Part shown: piece after piece, positions 6,680 to 13,898 of the stretch
Layout: every line of letters begins with the position of its first letter
Numbering within the stretch: position 1 is the stretch's first letter
NCBI GenBank assembly: GCA_034434895.1
Contig: DAOTYI010000263.1
Span: 1-25,577 of the forward strand
DNA from: DAOTXL01 sp034434895
GTDB taxonomy: Bacteria > Chloroflexota > Anaerolineae > JAAYZQ01
DNA length: 25,577 bases
Reading direction: 5' to 3'
Made by a program: the position numbers and the translations under genes
The notes under the pieces: model-generated
The model's input: only the letters and a program-made list of their open reading frames with translations
Database searches by the model: none
What the model was told of the DNA's origin: nothing

Positions 6680-6705
6680 AGGGCAACTGCGAGCAGTTGC
6701 CCTAC
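6680..6705. repeat. 28-bp palindrome, copy 4 (after pepA)
   Basis: AGGGCAACTGC, a GA centre and its complement form the same palindrome as the three copies near leuD; the outermost left bases differ (GTG instead of GT). It lies immediately beyond the pepA stop codon. Confidence 0.85.
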
Positions 6706-6707
6706 AT

Positions 6708-8237
6708 TCATCCGCCTGTTGCCACCCAATCGCGCAGGAACTGGACCAGCAGCCGCACGCCAAAGCCGGTGCCCCCTTTGCGCAGGTAGGCCGGGCGTTT
6801 GGGAGTATCGGGCCGCTCCTCGAAGGACATGCCAGCGATGTCCAGGTGGGCCCAGGGATACCCCTCGGCAAACTGCTTGAGGAACATGGCCGAGGTCCCC
6901 ACTCCGCCGTAACGCCCGGCGCTGTTGACCAGGTCGGCGGTCAGGCTTTCCAGCCTGTCCAGGTAGTCATCGTAGAGGGGCAGGGGCCAGATCCGCTCGC
7001 CGCTGGATTGGCTCGCCGCCTGGAGCCGGGCCAGCAGGCGGTCGTCGGTGCTAAAGACGCCGGCGGCCACCCCCTGTCCCAGGGCTATCACACAGGCTCC
7101 GGTCAGGGTCGCCACATCTACCACCGCCTTGGGTTCGAAACGGCGGGCATAGGCCAGGGCATCGGCCAGGATCAGCCGGCCTTCGGCGTCGGTGCTGATG
7201 ATCTCGATCGTCTTGCCGTTCATGGCCGTCAACACGTCGCCCGGTTTGCAGGCGTATCCTCCCGGCATATTCTCGGTGGCCGGCACCAGGCCCACCACAT
7301 GCAGCGGCAGGTCCAGCCGGCCGACCGCCTCCATCACCGCCAGCACCGCCGCGCCGCCGGCCATGTCGCCGCGCATCCGGTCCAGATTTTCAGCCTCCTT
7401 GAGAGAGATGCCGCCCGAGTCGAAGGTGATGCCCTTGCCGACCAGCACGAGGGTATCCAGCTCAGGTCGGTCCGGGTTATACTCCAGGACGATAAAGGTA
7501 GCCGGTTCTTCACTGCCCTGGGCTACCCCCAGGAAAGCACCCATCTTTAACTCGGCCGCGTCCTCTTCGTCAAGCACCTGACAGCGCATCCGGTCAAAGT
7601 GGCCGGCTATCTCCACCGCCACATCGGCCAGATCGGACGGGGTGGCATAATTGGCCGGGCGGTTGACCAGGTCGCGGGCCAGGCAGGTGGCCCCGGCGAC
7701 GATCTGGCCGACCTGAGCCCCGGCTTCCGTGGCCGGCACCCGGCCCGGATCGAACTGCACCAGGGTCATCCGCTCCGGATCAGGCCGGTCGGGCGGCTCA
7801 TTTTTCAGCTCCTGATAGCGGTACAGGCCCAGAAGCGTGCCTTCGACCACCGCCTGGGCGGCGGCCTCCAGCGGCAGGCCGCCGGCCCCGGCCCCGTGGA
7901 CGAGGCTGCTGAAGGAACGAACCCCCAGATCGCGAGCCTTGCGGGCGGCGGCGGCCGCCGCCCAATGCACCGCCTCCGTTGAGAAGCGGTCCTGCGGCCC
8001 CAGGCCCACCACCAACACCCGCCGGGCGGGGATCATCCCTTGTGAGTAAAAGACAGCCACCTCCCCCTTCTTGCCCCGCAGGTCGCCGGCGGCGATGGCC
8101 TCGCTGATGACCCCGCCCAACGCCCGGTCCACGGCGGCGGTCGCGCCGCCCGGTGTCTGTATCCCCTCAAACAGGTTGACGACGATCATCTCGTCTGCCA
8201 CATTCTGGATGGCATCGCTGACTATCTTGATTTCCAT
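6708..8237 (-). CDS. pepA: Leucyl aminopeptidase (M17 family)
   Basis: This 509-residue cytosolic aminopeptidase removes N-terminal residues, preferring Leu, during peptide turnover. It has an N-terminal alpha/beta domain (1-165) and a C-terminal catalytic domain. The two-metal site is complete: K268, D273, D291, D350 and E352, with K280 and R354 as catalytic residues, in the motifs GKGITFDSGG and STDAEGRL. The numbering is offset by only two from the E. coli enzyme. The ATG at 8237 has GAGGAG upstream. Some M17 members also bind DNA, but nothing here shows that. It follows the OsmC-like gene by 52 bp on the same strand, so the two may share a transcript. Active in all likelihood. Confidence 0.96.
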   Translation of the reverse strand: MEIKIVSDAIQNVADEMIVVNLFEGIQTPGGATAAVDRALGGVISEAIAAGDLRGKKGEVAVFYSQGMIPARRVLVVGLGPQDRFSTEAVHWAAAAAARKARDLGVRSFSSLVHGAGAGGLPLEAAAQAVVEGTLLGLYRYQELKNEPPDRPDPERMTLVQFDPGRVPATEAGAQVGQIVAGATCLARDLVNRPANYATPSDLADVAVEIAGHFDRMRCQVLDEEDAAELKMGAFLGVAQGSEEPATFIVLEYNPDRPELDTLVLVGKGITFDSGGISLKEAENLDRMRGDMAGGAAVLAVMEAVGRLDLPLHVVGLVPATENMPGGYACKPGDVLTAMNGKTIEIISTDAEGRLILADALAYARRFEPKAVVDVATLTGACVIALGQGVAAGVFSTDDRLLARLQAASQSSGERIWPLPLYDDYLDRLESLTADLVNSAGRYGGVGTSAMFLKQFAEGYPWAHLDIAGMSFEERPDTPKRPAYLRKGGTGFGVRLLVQFLRDWVATGG

Positions 8238-8289
8238 CTTGTTCTCCTCGTGATCTATTCAATGACGACGCATCTTCGGTTGGTCAGGG

Positions 8290-8703
8290 CTAAGCAGCGC
8301 CCTGCTGTTCTTCATTCACCACACGGACTGTGGTGATCAACCTGCTCTTCAGACTGGCCGAAACGGAACAATATTTTTCCTCGGCCAGGCGCACTGCATC
8401 TCGGGCTGCTTTTTCGGAAAGGTCCCGGCCGTGGATCACCCATTCTACCTCGATCGTCTCGATGGTCCATGGCGGTTCCGGGGCGTGTTGCCGGCTGGCC
8501 CTGACCTCAATGCCGGAGACCTGCTGCCGTTTCTTCTCCAGGATGTTCACCACGTCCACGCCGGTACAACCCACCAGCGCTGCCAGCACCAGATCAGGGG
8601 GCTTGAAGCCCTGTCCGGTCGCATCGGTCATCACCACGTGACCGGCCTCGTCGGCGGCCAGAAACTGCTGTCCGCCCGTCCACCGGACCGTAATGCCACC
8701 CAT
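8290..8703 (-). CDS. OsmC family protein
   Basis: This 137-residue OsmC/YhfA-type protein has the two redox cysteines in their usual contexts: C46 in LVGCTGVDVVNIL and C112 in EEKYCSVSASL. OsmC-like proteins are thiol peroxidases that reduce organic hydroperoxides; the YhfA-like branch to which this length fits has less certain substrates. The ATG at 8703 has GGGAGGGG just upstream. It sits upstream of pepA on the same strand, after the DUF123-HEAT gene and a short heptamer array. Both cysteines are present, so it is probably active. Confidence 0.9.
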   Translation of the reverse strand: MGGITVRWTGGQQFLAADEAGHVVMTDATGQGFKPPDLVLAALVGCTGVDVVNILEKKRQQVSGIEVRASRQHAPEPPWTIETIEVEWVIHGRDLSEKAARDAVRLAEEKYCSVSASLKSRLITTVRVVNEEQQGAA

Positions 8704-8734
8704 TCTCCCCTCCCGTTTTCAGCGACAAACCAGC

Positions 8735-8762
8735 AATATCTAATATCTAATATCCAATATCT
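8735..8762. repeat. Heptamer tandem array (4 x AATATCT)
   Basis: Four tandem 7-bp units read AATATCT, AATATCT, AATATCC, AATATCT. The array ends 3 bp from the stop codon of the DUF123-HEAT gene and lies upstream of the OsmC-like gene. It is AT-rich in GC-rich surroundings. Its unit differs from that of the 19488-19564 array. Confidence 0.9.
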
Positions 8763-8765
8763 AAT

Positions 8766-9773
8766 TCATGGTGCCACAAACACCATCCCCACCCCCAGCG
8801 CGTCCAGCGCCTCGGCAGCCTGGTGGCGCACCAGGTAACTGGGGTCTTCGAGCAACTCACACAGAGGGTTGATGGCCTGTGGCGATCGGATGCGGCCCAA
8901 CGCCCGCACGGCCAGCAGGCGCACGCAGGGCCGTTCGTCCCGCAGCTTCTCCGTCAGGGCGGCGACGGCCGGCTGGCCGATCAGGCTCAGCGCATCGGCG
9001 GCCACGCTGGCGACAAAGACACTCTCGTCGGCCAGGCGGTCGGCCAGCACCGGAGCTGCTGCTTCAGCCCCGATCCGGCCCAAGGCCAGAGCGGCACAGG
9101 CCCGCACGTCGGGGTCAGGGTCGGCCAGAGCAGAGACCAGCGGCTCTGCTGCCCCTTCACCGCCAACTTCGGCCAGCGCCCGTGCTGCCCACCAGCGGAC
9201 ATCAGAGCTATCTCCGGCGAGCAGATTCGTCAGCGGCTCCACGGCGGCTGCGCCAAACCTCCCCAGCGCCAGAGCCGCCGCTTCACGGCTTTCCTCATCT
9301 GCCGACTTCAGGAGGTTGAGCAGGTCATCCAGTTCTCCGTCACCCATCCAGATCCTTTCCGCGCCCAGGCTACGGGCCAGCCACTCCTCAGCGGGCAACA
9401 CCGGCACATGCACCAGATGGGTCGGGCACCGGCAATCGGACGCGCCAAACCGATGCCCCCCCCCTCTGGCACCGGGCAGGCGGAGGAGCGCCGCCGCCCA
9501 GACGCACTCCAGGCGCTGGCCGGAAACAGACCCCCAGGCTCCTCCCCAGACCGCCCGCTCCCGCAAATAGTCTATGTGCCAGTGAGGGCGCTTGCCGGCT
9601 GCCATCCGCCGCAGATGCCGCGCCAGCCTGGTCCGCAGGCCGCCGGGGCCCAGGGCGCTGCCGGCATACAGATACCAGCCGGCCGGGAACTGCACCTCGC
9701 CCAGCCGTCCGACCGGGATGCCCTGCGGCTGGCTCAGCCACAGGGCCACCAGGTAGGTCCCCCTTTTCCTCAC
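8766..9773 (-). CDS. DUF123 (GIY-YIG-like) domain fused to HEAT repeats
   Basis: This 335-residue two-part protein begins with a DUF123 domain (about 1-130) carrying the family marks GTYLVALWL, VGRLG, AGWYLYAGSA (a GIY-YIG-like pair), the HWHIDYL motif (64-70), an LEC Glu (E89) and the FGASDCRC turn (109-116). DUF123 proteins are predicted GIY-YIG-type nucleases. Residues about 145-330 are five to six HEAT/PBS-lyase-type helical repeats (for example AALALGRFGAAAVEPL, AVRALGRIRSPQAINPL), which bind protein or other partners. The start is GTG at 9773, overlapping the REC-GAF stop as GTGA, so the two are translationally coupled. DUF123 proteins usually end after the first domain. Whether it cuts nucleic acid is unknown. 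Confidence 0.82.
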   Translation of the reverse strand: MRKRGTYLVALWLSQPQGIPVGRLGEVQFPAGWYLYAGSALGPGGLRTRLARHLRRMAAGKRPHWHIDYLRERAVWGGAWGSVSGQRLECVWAAALLRLPGARGGGHRFGASDCRCPTHLVHVPVLPAEEWLARSLGAERIWMGDGELDDLLNLLKSADEESREAAALALGRFGAAAVEPLTNLLAGDSSDVRWWAARALAEVGGEGAAEPLVSALADPDPDVRACAALALGRIGAEAAAPVLADRLADESVFVASVAADALSLIGQPAVAALTEKLRDERPCVRLLAVRALGRIRSPQAINPLCELLEDPSYLVRHQAAEALDALGVGMVFVAP

Positions 9774-10849
9774 CCGCCGCTCTGCACCTGTAGCCTGGCC
9801 GCCAGCACCTGGGCGGCGGCTGCCAGGTTGCGCAACTCCCGCGAGAGCCGTTCGATTTCAGCGATGCTCTCGCTCAGGAGGTGTGGTGGCAGCTCAAGAC
9901 CCTGGCCCGGCCTCCCACCTGCCTCTGCCTGGAGTGTGGCGACCTGGGTCTTCAGCTCCTCGATCAGCCGGGCATTGCCCAGGGCCACAGAGGCGAAATC
10001 GGCCAGGATGCCGATTTGATACCGGTCATTCTCGCTGAAGGAATAGCCGGCTTTGGCATCTACCCCCAACACGCCGATAACCTTCTCCTGAGCACGCACC
10101 GGGGCGGCCAGGCGCGGGACTGTGGCCCCGCCGCCGCCGCTCCGTTCGCCGATCATGGCCCGACCCGACTCGAAAACCTGGCGGGTGGCCGGATCGGCGC
10201 CGGGCTGCCGCACACTTCTGGCCCGCCCTTCCGATGGGCCGCGCACGGCCCGCAGTTCCAGTTCCTGGGTTTCTGGGTTCAGCAGGAAAAACTGGCCGCA
10301 TTCGGCCCCGGTCAGATAGATGGCCGCCTCGACCGCCACCCGCATCACCTCTTCGGGGTTGTGGATGAGGAACATGGCCTTGCCGATGCCGCACAGGCTG
10401 TGCAACTGGCGGACCCGCTCCTCCAGATGCTGGCTGATCTCCACCCCCTCCTTCAGGCTCATCGTCTCGCGGCGCAGCCGTTGCTCAACCAGCGCCCGCT
10501 CGACCGACTCGAGCATCTCCTTGACTTCGTAAGGCTTGATGATATAGTCTTTGGCCCCCAGGCGAAAGGCCTGAATGGCTGCCTGCTCGGAGCCGTAAAA
10601 GGTGGTCAGGATGACCGGGATGTCGGCGCCGGCCTTGCGCAACGCGGCTATGACCTCCAGGCCCGACATGTTGGGCATTTTCAAGTCGGTGATGATCAGA
10701 TCGGGCTTCTCGGCCAGGGCTTTGTCCAATGCCTGTTTGCCATCCATGGCCGTGATCACCTCGTACCCCTCCGGGCGCAGAACGCTGTTGGCCAGGAAGA
10801 GCAGGTTCTCCCGCCGATCATCCGCGATCAGGATCTTTTCACCGCTCAT
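9770..10849 (-). CDS. Response regulator with GAF domain (REC-GAF)
   Basis: This is a 359-residue cytoplasmic signalling protein. The receiver domain (1-122) has D10-D11, phosphoacceptor D55 in LIITDLKMP and K105 in YIIKPYE. A coiled-coil linker (about 122-148) leads to a GAF domain (about 150-290), which may sense a ligand or redox state. The C-terminal helix (about 292-355) is predicted coiled coil. No kinase, HTH or cyclic-nucleotide output domain is visible, so the output must be by protein contact, possibly with the coupled DUF123-HEAT protein downstream. The ATG at 10849 has GGGAG upstream, and a promoter lies at 10902-10930. It is transcribed away from the XRE-histidine kinase pair. 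Confidence 0.88.
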   Translation of the reverse strand: MSGEKILIADDRRENLLFLANSVLRPEGYEVITAMDGKQALDKALAEKPDLIITDLKMPNMSGLEVIAALRKAGADIPVILTTFYGSEQAAIQAFRLGAKDYIIKPYEVKEMLESVERALVEQRLRRETMSLKEGVEISQHLEERVRQLHSLCGIGKAMFLIHNPEEVMRVAVEAAIYLTGAECGQFFLLNPETQELELRAVRGPSEGRARSVRQPGADPATRQVFESGRAMIGERSGGGGATVPRLAAPVRAQEKVIGVLGVDAKAGYSFSENDRYQIGILADFASVALGNARLIEELKTQVATLQAEAGGRPGQGLELPPHLLSESIAEIERLSRELRNLAAAAQVLAARLQVQSGG

Positions 10850-10901
10850 CTTCTCGCTCCCTCAAAGCCTACGAGTCTGCTGCTGAGTTCCTGGCTACCG
10901 C

Positions 10902-10930
10902 AGTATAACAGATTTTTGATTACCTGGCAA
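10902..10930 (-). promoter_or_regulatory. Sigma70-type promoter for the REC-GAF operon
   Basis: On the minus strand, TTGCCA (10930-10925) and TATACT (10907-10902) are 17 bp apart. Transcription would begin near 10895, leaving a leader of about 45 nt with the ribosome binding site. Confidence 0.7.
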
Positions 10931-11005
10931 CTCTTTCTCCCCCTCTCCCCTGTGAAAAAGTCCCGGCCTGCACCGCAGAGGCCGCCGAGTTTTTATGATT
11001 CCTCT

Positions 11006-11390
11006 CAGGGGTTTTCGAAGCAGAAGAACGGGGCTGCTCCCGCCAGGTCTGTGACCCGGCGGCCCTCACCGGCGGGGGTCACAGACCCTACGCATCAAGC
11101 CAAGCGACTCAAGTCGCACCTCAGAGCCGGTCTGAAAAGCTTACCACAAAGGCCACAAAGGAACACGAAGGAAACGAATACCCTTGGTGTCCTTTGTGTC
11201 TTGGTGGTTTTCAGACAAGCTCTCAGGGACCTGCGGCCGGGCATCCACCGGCGTGGATGCCTCCGTCCGCGCAGGCGGACGGTGCGATTTCCAATCGCCC
11301 GCGCCTTAGCCTGATGCCAATGAGGTCACAGACCCCCGCCGAGCAATGGGGTGCCCCACGCCCATGTTCTGCTTCGAACACCTTTCGGGG
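11006..11390. repeat. Hairpin-rich gene-free region bounded by imperfect inverted repeats
   Basis: No gene is visible between 10850 and 11486. The core of this stretch is bounded by inverted repeats (about 11006-11034 and 11360-11390) sharing TTCGAAGCAGAA and its complement (11014-11025, 11367-11378). Inside are a 12-bp stem GGTCTGTGACCC (11046-11057 with 11076-11087), a MITE-like element (11120-11226) and three tight hairpins in a row: GGCATCCAC (11240-11248/11253-11261), CCGTCCGC (11263-11270/11275-11282) and GCGATT (11284-11289/11293-11298). The region separates divergent operons. Confidence 0.7.
11120..11226 (-). repeat. MITE-like element, copy B (inverted)
   Basis: This is the reverse complement of the element at 20905-21018, with near-identical arms. 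Its ends CTCAGAGCCGGTCTGAAAAG and CTTTTCAGAC-like sequence in the opposite sense make terminal inverted repeats of about 20 bp. It carries no ORF. Confidence 0.88.
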
Positions 11391-11397
11391 TTGAATG

Positions 11398-11426
11398 TTG
11401 TCCAGAAACGATCCTTGTGTTATAAT
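11398..11426 (+). promoter_or_regulatory. Sigma70-type promoter for the XRE-kinase pair
   Basis: TTGTCC (11398-11403) and a perfect TATAAT (11421-11426) are 17 bp apart. Transcription would begin near 11433, about 54 nt before the XRE gene. Confidence 0.7.
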
Positions 11427-11486
11427 AACCTGTGTTTTATCCTGTCTATTGAGTTCCGTCCTCTTGTGAATTGGAGGAAAAAGCCG

Positions 11487-12167
11487 ATGGATGTGTCACA
11501 GACCGTTGCCATTCGCAACAAGATAGTGGGTCTGCTGGTCAGGCGGGCCAGGCTCAGGGCCGGCAAGAGTCAGCGAGAATGTGCCGAGTTGATCGGCTGT
11601 AGCCCTGCGGTTTTTGGCCAGTATGAGAAGGGACAGCGCGGCCTGACTCTGCCCCAGTTGGAAGCCCTGGCCTACTTTTTCGGCGTGCCCCTTGTCAGCC
11701 TGTGGGATGAAAAGGCCGACCAGCCGGAGGAGTCGCCGGCAGAGCCGTTGCCTCTGGCGGAGATGATGGCCCTGCGGCGCAAGATGTTGGCCGTGCAGTT
11801 CCGCCAGTGCCGCCGTGCAGCCGGCCTGACCCAGCAGCAGATGGGACAACTGCTGGGCTGTTCAGCGACCAGGATCTCCCAGTATGAGCGGGGGAGAAGC
11901 GACATCTCCCTGGCCGAGCTGGAGATCGCAGCCGGGCACTGCCACCGAACGCTGGCCGACTTTGTGGATGAGCAGACGATCCCGTTGAGCCGGGCTGAAC
12001 AGGAGCGACAAACCTTAGCCCGCCTGCGGGAGCTTCCCCCTGACGTGCGCGAGTTTGTGCTCAAGCCCAGCAATGTGCTCTATTTGCGTGTGGCCATGTT
12101 GCTCAGCGCCATCAAGACCGACAGCCTGCGCCAGATCGCCGAAACGATCCTGGACATTACCTACTGA
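11487..12167 (+). CDS. XRE-family regulator with two HTH domains
   Basis: This 226-residue DNA-binding protein contains two Cro/C1-type helix-turn-helix domains in tandem: residues about 14-71 (with SQRECAELIGCSPAVFGQYE) and about 99-155 (with TQQQMGQLLGCSATRISQYE). Both recognition helices end in the QYE(K/R)G turn, so they are probably an internal duplication. The C-terminal part (about 165-226) is helical and may dimerise. I chose the ATG at 11487 because GGAGGA lies 8 bp upstream; the open frame further up is within the promoter region. It is followed after 28 bp by a histidine kinase gene, an unusual partner for an XRE protein, since such kinases normally sit beside a NarL-type response regulator. 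The target genes are unknown. Confidence 0.9.
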   Translation: MDVSQTVAIRNKIVGLLVRRARLRAGKSQRECAELIGCSPAVFGQYEKGQRGLTLPQLEALAYFFGVPLVSLWDEKADQPEESPAEPLPLAEMMALRRKMLAVQFRQCRRAAGLTQQQMGQLLGCSATRISQYERGRSDISLAELEIAAGHCHRTLADFVDEQTIPLSRAEQERQTLARLRELPPDVREFVLKPSNVLYLRVAMLLSAIKTDSLRQIAETILDITY

Positions 12168-12195
12168 CCGGCTGGGCCGGGTCAAGAAGAGAGCG

Positions 12196-13881
12196 ATGCA
12201 AGAAGGGACCACTCTTCCAATTTTGGCTTCTACCGTTCAGTGTCTCGATCAGGTTCGTGCCCTGTTGTCTTATCGTGAACCGGTGGGACTGGTTTCTGAG
12301 GCGCTTTCCTGGCTGCTGACCGACTGGGGCGCACAGGCCGGGTCGCTGTTCTATATCGGTCGCCCCCCCTTGCGTGTGCGCCGGGGGGAGTTTTCCGAAC
12401 CGCTGGCCAGGCATGTGGACCAATGGGAGGCGTCGGTCGAGCAGCGGATCCTCTCCAGCCCGTGGAAACTGGCCCAACAGGAGGAGCCGCTGCTGGCCTC
12501 GCGGCTCATCCAGGAGACCGGGCAGGTGGTGCTCTATTCGCTGCTCCTCGACGAGTGGACAGTGGTGGGCACCCTCTGCCTGGCTTTTGCCCAACAGCAG
12601 GCCCCGACAGGCAGCCGGCGCCTGCTGTTGGCCCGCCTGCTGCAGATGATCGGCGCGGCTGTGGTCCTGGTCAGCGAACTGTCTCTCACCCGCGAACGGT
12701 TGGGGCAGCTCAGCCTGTTCTATCAGGTGGCCCAATCTATGGCTTCCACCTTTGACCTGGACAAGGTGCTGGAAGACACCATCCAACTGGCCATGGCCGT
12801 GCTCGATGCCAGCGCCTCGGCTTTGATGTTGGTGCAGGAAGAAAGCGGTGAACTGGTGTTCGAATATGCATGTGGGGAGGCGGGCACCGTCCTGCGCCGG
12901 CAGCGCATCCCGCTGCACGAGGGGATCGCCGGTTGGGTGGCGCTCCACGGTGAGCCGGCGATTGTCAACAATGTCCATGAAGATCCCCGCTTCAGCCCCC
13001 TGGTAGATGCCCGCACCGGCTTCCTCACCCGGTCGGTGCTCTGCGTGCCGATCCAGATCCGGGGCAAAACGATCGGGGTGTTGGAGGTGCTGAACAAACG
13101 GAGCGAGGAGGGCTTTGACGCCGAGGACCTGAGCCTGATGGTCACCACCGCCAATCAGGCCGCCATTGCTATTGAAAATGCGCGGCTGTACCAGAGCCTC
13201 CGCGAGGAACGGGACCGGATCATCCAGGCCCAGGAAAATGTGCGGCGGCAGGTGGCCCGCAACCTGCATGACGGCACGGTCCAGTTTCTATCGGCCATCT
13301 CGATGGGCATTGACCATCTGGAGCGGCTGTTGGAACTCAAGCCGGAGGCAGCCCGCTCCGAACTGGAGGCCCTGCGCGATCTGACGCGCCAGGCCACGCA
13401 GCAGGCGCGGCTGGCGCTTTTTGAACTGCGCCCCCTCATCCTGGAGACGCAGGGATTGCTCCCGGCCCTGGAAGCGTACGTGCAGCAGTTGCAGAGCAGC
13501 GAGGAGTTTAACGTGCACCTGGAAGCCCCCCCTTCTCTGCCGGCCCTGAACCCCTCGGTCGAGGCGACCATCTTTGCCATCATCCAGGAGGCGGTCACCA
13601 ATACCAAAAAGCACGCTTCTGCCCGCGATGTGTGGCTCCGTCTGTCCAGGGAGAGCGGCTGGCTCCAGATCGTCGTTGAGGACAATGGGGCCGGGTTCGA
13701 CCCCGAGGCGGTAGAACGTCAGTATGACCGGCGAGGCAGCATCGGCCTGCTGAGCATGAGAGAACGCGCCGAACTGATTGACGGACACCTGGTGATCGAG
13801 TCCAATCCGACGCCACCCCAAACCGGGACCAAAGTGATCCTGCGGGTGCCCGACTCTGGGGCAATGGGTCAAAGGGAATAA
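12196..13881 (+). CDS. Cytoplasmic GAF-domain histidine kinase (NarL/DegS-type, HisKA_3)
   Basis: This 561-residue sensor kinase has no membrane segment. An N-terminal region of about 165 residues resembles a degenerate sensor domain. A GAF domain follows (about 182-335, with CVPIQIRGKTIGVLEVLNK), then a coiled coil, the HisKA_3 dimerisation helix with phosphorylatable H358 in ARNLHDGTVQ, and a HATPase_c domain with N box NTKKHA, G1 box VVEDNGAGFD and a GLLSMRERAE box. Kinases of this class autophosphorylate and usually signal to NarL-type regulators, but none is adjacent. I chose the ATG at 12196, where a purine-rich AGAAGAGAG precedes it; the longer frame upstream only overlaps the XRE gene. 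All catalytic boxes are intact. The likely co-transcribed XRE gene and the divergent REC-GAF gene are the obvious candidate partners. Confidence 0.9.
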   Translation: MQEGTTLPILASTVQCLDQVRALLSYREPVGLVSEALSWLLTDWGAQAGSLFYIGRPPLRVRRGEFSEPLARHVDQWEASVEQRILSSPWKLAQQEEPLLASRLIQETGQVVLYSLLLDEWTVVGTLCLAFAQQQAPTGSRRLLLARLLQMIGAAVVLVSELSLTRERLGQLSLFYQVAQSMASTFDLDKVLEDTIQLAMAVLDASASALMLVQEESGELVFEYACGEAGTVLRRQRIPLHEGIAGWVALHGEPAIVNNVHEDPRFSPLVDARTGFLTRSVLCVPIQIRGKTIGVLEVLNKRSEEGFDAEDLSLMVTTANQAAIAIENARLYQSLREERDRIIQAQENVRRQVARNLHDGTVQFLSAISMGIDHLERLLELKPEAARSELEALRDLTRQATQQARLALFELRPLILETQGLLPALEAYVQQLQSSEEFNVHLEAPPSLPALNPSVEATIFAIIQEAVTNTKKHASARDVWLRLSRESGWLQIVVEDNGAGFDPEAVERQYDRRGSIGLLSMRERAELIDGHLVIESNPTPPQTGTKVILRVPDSGAMGQRE

Positions 13882-13898
13882 CTCGACAAGTTAGAGTC

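Noticed and set aside
9881..11314. Long + strand open frame (477 codons) opposite the REC-GAF gene
   Set aside because: It is antisense to a gene with clear receiver and GAF motifs, shows low-complexity His/Gln/Pro-rich composition, and has no start context. It is a GC-rich shadow frame.
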